Source: Bacteroidota bacterium
Lineage (GTDB): Bacteria > Bacteroidota > Bacteroidia > M30B66
Length of the DNA: 6,001 nt
Direction: 5' to 3'
Assembly (NCBI GenBank): GCA_020438185.1
Contig: JAGQVC010000118.1
Location: 1-6,001 of the forward strand
A program made the translations under genes and the position numbers. Every line of letters begins with the position of its first letter. Within the stretch, counting starts at the first letter, position 1. The notes under the pieces were generated by a model. That model searched no databases and was not told the origin of the DNA. It saw nothing but the letters and a program-made list of their open reading frames with translations. Positions 1 to 6,001 of this stretch are shown piece after piece.

Positions 1-537
1 GGATTGTCCAGCGAAGCCGTAGATAAGTCCGCCCAGCGCTGGCCCGGTTACGGCTGCAATTTGCCAGAACGAACTGTTCCACGCGGCCCCGTTGGCATAC
101 AGTTCACGTTTAAGTATTTGTGGCAGGGTTGCCTGAATAGACGGTCCTGCAATGGCCCGCGCCACACCTGCGAAGGCAAAAACCAGGTAAAACAGGTACT
201 CGGGATGAACAGCGGGCAGTAGGGAAGGGCGGACCGAAAAAAGAAGGAAAGTTGCCGAGCACAGGACAAAAAGTACTACCGAAATGGAAATAAGCTTTTT
301 TCGGATGTAAATATCTGCCCAGTGGCCGGCAAACAAAACCAGCGAAAGAAATGGAATGGCCTCAGCCAGACCAATCATTCCGAGAGCCAAAGGATCGTGA
401 GTAATATTATAAACCTGCCAGCCAACAGCAACCGACTGCATTTGAAATGACATGGTAAGGAAAAACCGCGCAGTAAGAAAGCTCCTGAACTGTGGTACCT
501 TTAAGGCGGCGGCTCCTGTAATTGCGCTTTTCGACAT
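1..537 (-). CDS. MFS transporter, EntS/MFS_3-like exporter (N-terminal part, 3' end outside window)
   Basis: Partial inner-membrane transporter of the major facilitator superfamily. The reading frame runs from an ATG at 537-535 to the left edge without a stop, giving the first 179 residues of a protein that is usually about 400-430 long. An in-frame TAA lies nine codons upstream of the ATG and no other ATG lies between, so this start is well fixed. Visible features are a short cytoplasmic N-terminus (KVPQFRSFLTARF), TM1 at about residues 20-42 (including QSVAVGWQVYNIT), TM2 at about 49-70, then the MFS loop 2-3 motif GHWADIYIRKKL (71-82), TM3 at about 83-101 and TM4 at about 114-132. The stretch VARAIAGPSIQATLP, followed by NGAAWNSSFWQIAAVTGPALGG (two adjoining motifs, roughly 149-170), is characteristic of the EntS/MFS_3 branch, whose members export siderophores or drugs. 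The substrate cannot be read from this part. It is divergent from the NTF2-like gene. Family assignment is confident; role is inferred. Confidence 0.9.
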   Translation of the reverse strand, partial: MSKSAITGAAALKVPQFRSFLTARFFLTMSFQMQSVAVGWQVYNITHDPLALGMIGLAEAIPFLSLVLFAGHWADIYIRKKLISISVVLFVLCSATFLLFSVRPSLLPAVHPEYLFYLVFAFAGVARAIAGPSIQATLPQILKRELYANGAAWNSSFWQIAAVTGPALGGLIYGFAGQS

Positions 538-616
538 GCAGGATGCAAAGGACGCAATTCTTTATGAATGCAGCTTATTTTGTAACTATGCTTTGATAAA
601 TTTTAAAATCCAGTGC
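538..616. promoter_or_regulatory. Divergent intergenic region, probable promoters for the MFS and NTF2-like genes
   Basis: This AT-rich 79-base gap separates two divergently oriented start codons (ATG at 537 on minus, ATG at 617 on plus), so both genes must be transcribed from here or from inside the other gene. On the plus strand TATGCTTTG (587-595) resembles the Bacteroidota -7 element TAnnTTTG with one extra base, and TTTA (561-564) sits about 22 bases upstream where a -33 TTTG would be expected; this would give a leader of roughly 15 bases. No good match was found on the minus strand. The presence of promoters is inferred from layout; the exact boxes are weak. Confidence 0.4.
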
Positions 617-1057
617 ATGAGATTCTTCAACAATTTTTTGATTGTCGCTCTTTTTGTTGGAATTAATGGATTAGAGGCGCAAAACGCTGATACGGCTCAG
701 CAGGAAATCATTCGTGTGCTTGAAACCCAAACCAAGGCCTGGAACGAGGGCGATATTGAAGGCTTTATGAGCGGTTACTGGGACAACGACAGTCTTCGTT
801 TTATCGGAAAGAAAGGACTTACCTTCGGTTGGAAACCGGTGCTTGAAAATTACAAGAAAAGTTATCCCGGCAAAGCCGGAATGGGAACATTAAACTTTGA
901 GAAGCTGCAGGTTGAGCTGTTGTGCGAAGATGCGGCATTTGTTACCGGTTCATGGAAGCTCAGTTATCCCGACAAGGATTCGGTTGGTGGCTGGTTTAGT
1001 CTCTTATTTAAGAAAATAAATGGCCACTGGTTAATTGTTGCCGATCATTCGAGTTAA
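617..1057 (+). CDS. Exported NTF2-like protein (DUF4440/SnoaL-like fold)
   Basis: A 146-residue small protein of the NTF2-like superfamily. Residues 1-21 form a signal peptide (MRFFNNFLIVALFVGINGLEA), with likely cleavage before Q22, so the mature protein is periplasmic or secreted. The helix-turn motif QTKAWNEGDIEGFMSGYWD (38-56) and the closing strands GWFSLLFKKINGHWLIVADHSS (125-146, two neighbouring motifs) match the DUF4440/SnoaL-like pattern of A-W-N-x-G-D near the start and G-x-W-x-I-x-x-H-x-S at the end. These proteins are cone-shaped alpha+beta dimers with a pocket; many have no assigned reaction, and none is assigned here. The frame stays open back to an ATG at 452, but that start would overlap the MFS gene antisense by 86 bases and bury the signal peptide, so the ATG at 617 is preferred. 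Its TAA stop directly abuts the stop of the convergent M28 gene. Confidence 0.88.
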   Translation: MRFFNNFLIVALFVGINGLEAQNADTAQQEIIRVLETQTKAWNEGDIEGFMSGYWDNDSLRFIGKKGLTFGWKPVLENYKKSYPGKAGMGTLNFEKLQVELLCEDAAFVTGSWKLSYPDKDSVGGWFSLLFKKINGHWLIVADHSS

Positions 1058-2284
1058 TCAAAAAGTAACTTCCAGACTTACCTTTTCGCCGTTTCGGTTA
1101 ACAACAACGGTTGTTGTCTGGCCTTTTTCAAATTTACCCAGGGCTTTCATGTAATCCTGAATATCGTGAATATCCATGTCGCCCATTTTAATTACGATAT
1201 CGCCATCCTTCATACCGGCTTTCATAGCCGGTTTATTGTCCAAAACAGCTTCGGCCTTTAAGCCGTCGGTGCCGCCTGCATACGAAGGCATAATTCCGAG
1301 CGTAACCTTAAAGCTTGTAGAGCTGTCCATAGATGGATTTCTGGTTTTGAGGAATTCCAGTTTCCGGTCGGCAGGCAACCTGGCAATAACACCCGAAATA
1401 ACCAACAGAACGGCTTCTTCGCCTTTCGCATTTATTTTATCGGCGTCGTCCTCCGGTTTATGATAATCGCTGTGGGTGCCTGTAAAAAAGTGCAATACAG
1501 GAATGTTTTTATTGTAAAACGAAGTGTGGTCAGAAGGACCGACACCTGCCGAATCCAACTTGATTTCCATGGCTTTTGAGCTGAATTTCTGAAGCATAGC
1601 CTGCCATTCGGGTGCGGTTCCAACGCCGCTTACCTCAAGCACGGGATTGTCTTTTTTTAAACGGCCAACCATATCCATGTTAATCATGCAGGTAACATTT
1701 TCAAGATTGATGGTAGGATGATTGGCGAAGTATTCCGAACCCAGCAAGCCCAGTTCTTCTCCCGAGAAGCAGATGAACAGGAAATTGAATTTTTCTTTTT
1801 CCGAATTTTTGGCAAAGAACCTCGCCAGCTCAATAACACCAGCTGTTCCCGAAGCATTGTCATCGGCACCGTTATGTATTTTGCCTTCGGCATGAGCATC
1901 CAGCGAATGACCGTCCTCGCCCTTGCCCAGGTGATCGTAATGTGCACCAATTACAATCGTGAAAGGTGCTTCGTTGTCAAGAAAACCAATTACGTTATTC
2001 GCTTTCCCTTCGCGGCCTGTTCCGTGAGTTCCGGCTTTAAAGTCAAATTCCTGTTTCCAGTTAATGCCGCCGGCACCGGGTTCCAGATTAAAGGACTTAA
2101 ACTCGTTAATAATATAGCTGGCAGCCCGTTCTTCACCTGTGGTGCCGGTGCCGCGACCCTCCAATTCGTCAGAAGCCAGGTAATTGATATGTTTTTGAAT
2201 ACTATCGGCATGAAACCAGGTTTGTGCGCCGGTAAATCCCTGCGAAGCAGTAAAAACGGATAATGTTAAGATGAATTTTTTCAT
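1058..2284 (-). CDS. Exported M28-family zinc peptidase with C-terminal PDZ domain
   Basis: A 408-residue exported metallopeptidase. A signal peptide covers about residues 1-21 (MKKFILTLSVFTASQGFTGA). The M28 domain shows the complete co-catalytic two-zinc set: H115 in GAHYDHLG, bridging D142 in NGADDNASG, catalytic E176 and ligand E177 in SGEELGLLGS, D204 in INMDMVG and H275 in SDYHKPEDDAD. Residues about 322-408 form a PDZ domain with carboxylate-binding loop LGIMPSY and the typical PAMKAGMKDGDIVIKMGD core. M28 members are usually aminopeptidases or carboxypeptidases removing single residues from peptides; the active enzyme is expected in the periplasm or outside. All metal and catalytic residues are intact, so activity is likely. 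The ATG at 2284-2282, 9 bases after the PD40 gene stop, is chosen because it starts directly with MKK and the signal peptide; an in-frame TTG at 2293 would add three residues and abut that stop. Last gene of the four-gene operon. Confidence 0.95.
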   Translation of the reverse strand: MKKFILTLSVFTASQGFTGAQTWFHADSIQKHINYLASDELEGRGTGTTGEERAASYIINEFKSFNLEPGAGGINWKQEFDFKAGTHGTGREGKANNVIGFLDNEAPFTIVIGAHYDHLGKGEDGHSLDAHAEGKIHNGADDNASGTAGVIELARFFAKNSEKEKFNFLFICFSGEELGLLGSEYFANHPTINLENVTCMINMDMVGRLKKDNPVLEVSGVGTAPEWQAMLQKFSSKAMEIKLDSAGVGPSDHTSFYNKNIPVLHFFTGTHSDYHKPEDDADKINAKGEEAVLLVISGVIARLPADRKLEFLKTRNPSMDSSTSFKVTLGIMPSYAGGTDGLKAEAVLDNKPAMKAGMKDGDIVIKMGDMDIHDIQDYMKALGKFEKGQTTTVVVNRNGEKVSLEVTF

Positions 2285-2293
2285 GGTATTCAA

Positions 2294-3328
2294 TTAATCG
2301 TTCCAGTCGGCAATAAAAACGTTGGTATCGCGGGTTCCGCCATTGTTGCGGTTTGATGAGAATACCAGTTTTTTCCCGTCGAATGAAAACATGGGAAAAG
2401 CATTGAAATTACTCTCGGTGGTAATTTGTTCCAGACCGGTACCATCGAGGTTAATCATAAAAAGATTGAAATTGTAACCTCTGTCGCCGGCGTGGTTCGA
2501 AGAAAAAATAATTTTTTCACCCGAAGGGTGGAAGAAAGGTGCCCAGTTCGCTTTACCGAGATGGGTAATTTGCTTTAAATCAGAGCCATCTACGTTGCAG
2601 GTGTAAATTTCCATTTCGGTGGGAGCAACCAATCCCTGCGCAAGAAGCTCCTTGTATTCTTTAATTTCGGCTTCGGATTTTGGGCGTGATGCCCTGAAAA
2701 CCAGCTTTTTGCTATCGGGCGAGAAAAAGGCTCCACCGTCGTAACCCAAACCCGAGGTAACCTGCTTTACATTGCTGCCGTCAATATTCATGGTGTAAAG
2801 CTCCAGATCGCCCGAGCGGTCGGAAGTAAAAACAATCATTTTTCCGTCGGGCGAAACAGTGGCTTCTGCGTCGTAACCGGGTTCGTTGGTGAGTTGTTTG
2901 GTTATTTTTCCATCCATTCCGGCCACAAAAATGTCGAAGCTATTATAAATTGGCCAAAGGTATTTTCCATCGGTTCGCCGTTCCGGCGGAGGCGGGCAGG
3001 AGTCATTCGAAAGATGCGTTGAAGCATACAAAATGCTCTTGTTTCCGGGCATAAAATACGAACAGGTTGTTCTCCCTTTTCCGGTGCTAATCAGGTGGTG
3101 CTGTGGTTTTCCGCTTTCAGCGGGATGAATCATGTAAATCTGGTCGCATTCAATGCCTTCGGCAGGATTTGTAATCTGCATGGTAAGCATCGAATTGTCG
3201 AAACTGAAATAGGCTTCGGCATTATCGCCGCCAAACGTAAGCTGGCGAATATTACTAAGGTGTTTTTCCTGAGCTGAAGCCGTTACAGCAAGCAATAGCG
3301 CCGCAAAAAGAACATTCGTTTTTTTCAT
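2294..3328 (-). CDS. Exported PD40/TolB-like beta-propeller protein
   Basis: A 344-residue secreted beta-propeller protein. The signal peptide is residues 1-20 (MKKTNVLFAALLLAVTASAQ). The remainder is a chain of PD40 (WD40-like, TolB C-terminal type) repeats: SPDGKMIVFTSDRSGDLELY (about 159-178), then FFSPDSKKLVFRASRP, HPSGEKIIFSSN and SFDGKKLVFSSNRN, with linkers of the type MNIDGSNVKQVT, CNVDGSDLKQIT and INLDGTGLEQIT. About five to six blades are present; the TolB N-terminal domain is absent, so this is not the Tol-Pal protein TolB. A proline-rich loop with CPPPPERR lies at about 111-118. Such propellers bind proteins or peptides and seldom act as enzymes. An in-frame ATG at 3346, immediately after the CPBP stop, would add six residues (MCYFCR) ahead of the signal peptide; 3328 is preferred for a clean signal peptide, but the choice is uncertain. 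Placed between the CPBP and M28 genes, it may serve as a partner or substrate-presenting subunit of the peptidase (inference). Confidence 0.9.
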   Translation of the reverse strand: MKKTNVLFAALLLAVTASAQEKHLSNIRQLTFGGDNAEAYFSFDNSMLTMQITNPAEGIECDQIYMIHPAESGKPQHHLISTGKGRTTCSYFMPGNKSILYASTHLSNDSCPPPPERRTDGKYLWPIYNSFDIFVAGMDGKITKQLTNEPGYDAEATVSPDGKMIVFTSDRSGDLELYTMNIDGSNVKQVTSGLGYDGGAFFSPDSKKLVFRASRPKSEAEIKEYKELLAQGLVAPTEMEIYTCNVDGSDLKQITHLGKANWAPFFHPSGEKIIFSSNHAGDRGYNFNLFMINLDGTGLEQITTESNFNAFPMFSFDGKKLVFSSNRNNGGTRDTNVFIADWND

Positions 3329-3332
3329 GCGG

Positions 3333-3340
3333 CAAAAATA
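3333..3340 (-). promoter_or_regulatory. Possible -7 promoter element upstream of the PD40 gene
   Basis: TATTTTTG on the minus strand is an exact match to the Bacteroidota -7 consensus TAnnTTTG and lies 4 bases before the preferred ATG of the PD40 gene. No TTTG is seen at the proper -33 distance, and the site is so close to the ATG that a transcript would be nearly leaderless or would start at or after the ATG. A chance match is quite possible. Confidence 0.15.
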
Positions 3341-3346
3341 GCACAT

Positions 3347-4246
3347 TCATCCGCCCGAAGGGCGTGAAATTGCACTTTGAACAAGATAAACGGGACCCAA
3401 AGCCAGAATGCCCGCCAAACCTACAACAGAGCCTAAAAACTCATGTCCGGGGTAAACAAACATCATCAGGCCTGCGGCCGATGCGTTTATCATACCATGA
3501 AAGGCTGCCGGGGCAAGCACCGAATTGCTGTTGCGCCTGAGCCAATCCATTGGAAATGCCAGTGCTACACAAAAAACTACCATCATGAAAACGCCCCATT
3601 CGGGATTTGCGGGATAATTATGGCCTTGCAGAATCAATGGCGCATGCCAGAAACCCCAGATGACTCCGGTAAAAATGATGCGCCTGTAAGCCGGTAAATG
3701 TTCGAGCCGGGAATACATAAAGCCACGCCAGCCAATTTCTTCACCCAGGGCGAAAATCAGGTTAATGGTAGCTCCCGCAATTACAGCGCTTATTAGTATG
3801 AGCGACAAGACAACGGGAACTGAAGGAATGTTGAATGATTCCGGGTCAAATTGCCCCTGGGTAAGGTCTTCAATCCGGTTGAGCAAGCCTTCGTGCGAAA
3901 AATCCACCCTTCCGAACAGCTCCTCACCAAAAGCCATTGAGCCAAGCCACATAAAAAGGTAGAACGATGCAGCCCAGACAGCCAGCCAGAGCGCCGTCGT
4001 GAAAATGATTCCACGGTTTGCCGTTTTCCAGTTTACAGCCAGCATTTTTAGTGGCTGTTTGAGGACAAATCTGGCAACTATAAAAGCTGCCAGTGCAGGT
4101 GCCGACATGCATCCCAGAGCCACAATCAGTGTGGAAGCCATGGAGCCGTAGTCAATATGACTTACGCTTATAATACCTGCCCAGAACCAGCAAAAGGCAA
4201 AAGCAAGTGTGATGAAAATCAGTAGGGGGCGATCTTTTAAAAGCAT
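3347..4246 (-). CDS. CPBP-family intramembrane glutamic endopeptidase homologue
   Basis: A 299-residue polytopic inner-membrane protein of the CPBP (CAAX protease and bacteriocin-processing, Abi/Rce1-like) family. The three family motifs are intact: E169-E170...R174 in GEEIGWRGF, the F/W-x-x-x-H motif ending at H201 in IWGFWHAP, and H250...N254 in APAAFHGMINA. About eight hydrophobic segments are visible (roughly 8-28, 36-60, 80-103, 145-167, 190-206, 217-232, 243-263, 271-291). Family members cleave membrane-embedded substrates such as prenylated proteins or small peptides, though many bacterial copies have no known substrate. A hydrophilic loop of about 40 residues (104-143, acidic) separates the third and fourth segments. 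The ATG overlaps the receptor stop by one base (TGATG), indicating translational coupling, and the gene ends just before the PD40 gene. Family call is confident; substrate unknown. Confidence 0.93.
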   Translation of the reverse strand: MLLKDRPLLIFITLAFAFCWFWAGIISVSHIDYGSMASTLIVALGCMSAPALAAFIVARFVLKQPLKMLAVNWKTANRGIIFTTALWLAVWAASFYLFMWLGSMAFGEELFGRVDFSHEGLLNRIEDLTQGQFDPESFNIPSVPVVLSLILISAVIAGATINLIFALGEEIGWRGFMYSRLEHLPAYRRIIFTGVIWGFWHAPLILQGHNYPANPEWGVFMMVVFCVALAFPMDWLRRNSNSVLAPAAFHGMINASAAGLMMFVYPGHEFLGSVVGLAGILALGPVYLVQSAISRPSGG

Positions 4247-4248
4247 CA
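4244..4248 (-). promoter_or_regulatory. TGATG stop-start overlap (translational coupling)
   Basis: On the minus strand the receptor's TGA (4248-4246) and the CPBP gene's ATG (4246-4244) share one base. Such junctions normally let a terminating ribosome restart on the next gene, and here this decides the CPBP start because no Shine-Dalgarno sequence is apparent. Confidence 0.6.
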
Positions 4249-6001
4249 GAAGGTAACCTGCATTCTCAGGTTTATCAGTCGGTTTGTTAAGTAATTTGGA
4301 ACCGCATAGGAGCGGTTGGTAACATCTTTAATCCAAATGTATGAAACCGTGTTGTTGATGCCAAGCAAGTTAAATATTTCGAGGCTCAGTGATAAAGTTT
4401 CCAGTTTACTCAGGAACGAGCCTTCCTTAGGCCGGCGGTCGGCCGAGATGAAATGTTTGGTTACGCCCATGTCCACACGGCGGTATGCCGGAATCCGCAA
4501 TGTATCGCGGTAGCGGTTGTAATCGGGCGGACCGATTGGCAGGCGTGTACCGAAAACAAGCGTGATTTGCATGGCAATGCTTTCATTCTTAGGCAAATAG
4601 TCCTGAAAGAACAAGCTGAAGTTCACGCGCTGGTCGGTAAGCCTGGGAACAAAGCCCGGTTCGTGACGAACTGAATCAACGGCAACATTGTCGTAAGTAT
4701 AACCGGCAATTATTTTTTCGCCTTCGGCGTTGAAATAATCGTAGTAGAAATCGTTGCGGATATCTTCCTCAGTTTTCATCACGCTGAGCGAAGCCCAGCT
4801 TTGAACCCCTTTCACAAATTCCCCGTTCACTTTCATATCGACGCCGGCCGCGTACCCATCCGAAACATTTTCGGCGTAATATCTGATTCGCACATTGTCG
4901 ATTTCGTAAGGCACCAAATTGCGAAGTATTTTATAGTACCCTTCGGCATAGAAGCTAAAAGGGCGATCCCATGCTTTAAATGTAAAGTCGGCTCCGGCAA
5001 TAAAGTGGTAGCTGTCCTGAGCTTTAAGATTGGGATTAATGCTTCCGTCGAATCGGCGCAATTCGCGGTAAAACGGTGGTTGGGCATAATGACCAGCAGC
5101 TGCCCTGAAGGTAATATTTCGTTTCCAGAACAGGGGCGACATCGAAAATACCAGTCTGGGGCTGACAACAAGCTGGTTGTTAAAAGTCCAGTAATTGGCT
5201 CTTAATCCGCCTGTTAAGGCGTAATCTACTGAATCGCGGCGCCAGTGGATATTATCCTGTAAGTAAGCTTGGTAGCGCATAGACTGAAACGTGGTATCGG
5301 CGCGGATAACCTGATCGAGTATAATGGAGTCGGAAGGAGCAAGCGGAATGTTATAGCCTGCCGAATCGACCTGACGCCATTCCTTAAGTTCATCCTGAAT
5401 GCGTTCCTGCTGAGCTCGGAAGCCCCATTGAATAAACTGATTGTCTTTTTCGAGATAGCCTTTGTGTTCGGTATTGAATACCTGATAATTGAGTTTATTT
5501 CTGAGGAAAGTCTGATAGGCTCCAACGCCCCGGTTAAACGCTACATCGCCAAAATTATCACTGCCCAGGTCGCGCTCGAGTTCATCAATATAATATTCGC
5601 CGGCCACATCAGAGCGCTCAGTTTCAGAAGAATTAAAGCCGGAAGCGATTAGTTTAAGCTTTAGTTTACTGTTTGGGCGCCAGGTGCTGGTAACGGCACC
5701 CATTCCGGTTGCAAAACGACTCTGGTCCTTGCCATCAAAAAACACCCGCAATTGCAGAGCCTGGTTAATGGTACCGAATTCGGTTGTTTGTGTTTGCGGA
5801 AAAACCCTGTAATTATTCACTGCATAGTTAGCCAGAAAGTCAATATCCCAGTTATCACGTATGTTGTACAAAAGATAACCCTGTACATCGGTAAAGGCGG
5901 GCCGGTATTGGCCCTGCACATCGAGGCTGTTTAGCAGGTATTGCGTTGTTCGGTAGCGGGCCCCAACCATTCCGGAGAGACGGTAATTTTTTGTTGCGCC
6001 T
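4246..6001 (-). CDS. TonB-dependent outer-membrane receptor (C-terminal part, 5' end outside window)
   Basis: The C-terminal 584 residues of a TonB-dependent receptor; the frame is open from base 6000 through the right edge, so an ATG at 5970 is an internal methionine and not the start. The visible part is beta-barrel: alternating amphipathic strands with tyrosine/tryptophan girdles, long polar surface loops, and a final strand YLTNRLINLRMQVTF ending in phenylalanine, the BAM-recognised beta-signal. The motif LEIFNLLGINNTVSYIW before the last strands is typical of Bacteroidota receptors. The plug domain, TonB box and any N-terminal carboxypeptidase-regulatory-like domain would lie outside the window. 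Such receptors import siderophores, cobalamin, peptides or oligosaccharides with TonB-ExbBD energy. The next gene is a CPBP homologue and not a SusD lipoprotein, arguing against a SusC-type glycan transporter. Substrate cannot be assigned. Confidence 0.93.
   Translation of the reverse strand, partial: GATKNYRLSGMVGARYRTTQYLLNSLDVQGQYRPAFTDVQGYLLYNIRDNWDIDFLANYAVNNYRVFPQTQTTEFGTINQALQLRVFFDGKDQSRFATGMGAVTSTWRPNSKLKLKLIASGFNSSETERSDVAGEYYIDELERDLGSDNFGDVAFNRGVGAYQTFLRNKLNYQVFNTEHKGYLEKDNQFIQWGFRAQQERIQDELKEWRQVDSAGYNIPLAPSDSIILDQVIRADTTFQSMRYQAYLQDNIHWRRDSVDYALTGGLRANYWTFNNQLVVSPRLVFSMSPLFWKRNITFRAAAGHYAQPPFYRELRRFDGSINPNLKAQDSYHFIAGADFTFKAWDRPFSFYAEGYYKILRNLVPYEIDNVRIRYYAENVSDGYAAGVDMKVNGEFVKGVQSWASLSVMKTEEDIRNDFYYDYFNAEGEKIIAGYTYDNVAVDSVRHEPGFVPRLTDQRVNFSLFFQDYLPKNESIAMQITLVFGTRLPIGPPDYNRYRDTLRIPAYRRVDMGVTKHFISADRRPKEGSFLSKLETLSLSLEIFNLLGINNTVSYIWIKDVTNRSYAVPNYLTNRLINLRMQVTF

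Noticed and set aside
452..616. Upstream extension of the NTF2-like frame from ATG 452, adding 55 residues
   Set aside because: It overlaps the MFS coding region antisense by 86 bases, carries no recognisable domain, and would bury a clear signal peptide starting at 617.
1718..2263. 181-codon open frame on the plus strand
   Set aside because: It lies wholly antisense within the M28 gene, whose protein is fully recognisable; the composition is that of a shadow frame.
2285..2293. TTG at 2293 as start of the M28 gene
   Set aside because: An ATG three codons later gives a standard MKK signal peptide and leaves a normal 9-base spacing.
2984..3001. G-rich plus-strand run (CGGCGGAGGCGGGCAGG) as a possible G-quadruplex
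   Set aside because: It has only two-base G-runs apart from one triple and is explained by the CPPPPERR codons on the minus strand.
4801..5205. 134-codon plus-strand open frame, and other frames of 60-127 codons on either strand between 4300 and 5950
   Set aside because: All are shadows of the TonB receptor barrel and show no recognisable domain of their own.
1..6001. CRISPR array, tRNA/rRNA, insertion sequence or integrase site
   Set aside because: No direct-repeat array, cloverleaf, transposase or terminal inverted repeats were seen on either strand, and coding genes fill the window.

Overview
The window looks like chromosomal DNA of a Bacteroidota bacterium, most likely a free-living or marine/gut member of the Bacteroidia-Flavobacteriia type (inference only; no rRNA or marker gene is present). 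The grounds are a TonB-dependent receptor ending in the outer-membrane beta-signal usual for this phylum, exported proteins whose signal peptides end in ...AQ, and starts without Shine-Dalgarno sequences. Coding density is very high: no gap between genes exceeds about 80 bases, and there is no RNA gene, insertion sequence or CRISPR array.

Layout. (1) Positions 1-537, minus strand: the N-terminal 179 residues of an MFS exporter of the EntS/MFS_3 type, running off the left edge. (2) Positions 617-1057, plus strand: a small secreted NTF2-like (DUF4440/SnoaL-like) protein, divergent from the MFS gene across a 79-base intergenic region that must carry promoters for both. (3) Positions 1058-6001, minus strand: four tightly packed genes, in transcription order a TonB-dependent receptor (5' part off the right edge), a CPBP-family intramembrane metalloprotease homologue (1-base TGATG overlap), an exported PD40/TolB-like beta-propeller protein, and an exported M28 zinc peptidase with a C-terminal PDZ domain. 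The stop codons of the NTF2-like gene and the M28 gene face each other with no base between them.

How they may work together. The four minus-strand genes almost certainly form one transcription unit. They place an outer-membrane transporter, an inner-membrane protease-like protein, a periplasmic or surface beta-propeller and a periplasmic aminopeptidase-like enzyme in one operon. A peptide (or peptide-conjugate) capture and trimming pathway is a reasonable hypothesis, but the sequence does not show the substrate. There is no SusD gene downstream of the receptor, so this is not a classical SusC/SusD glycan locus. The individual families are all well known; the possible novelty is their combination.
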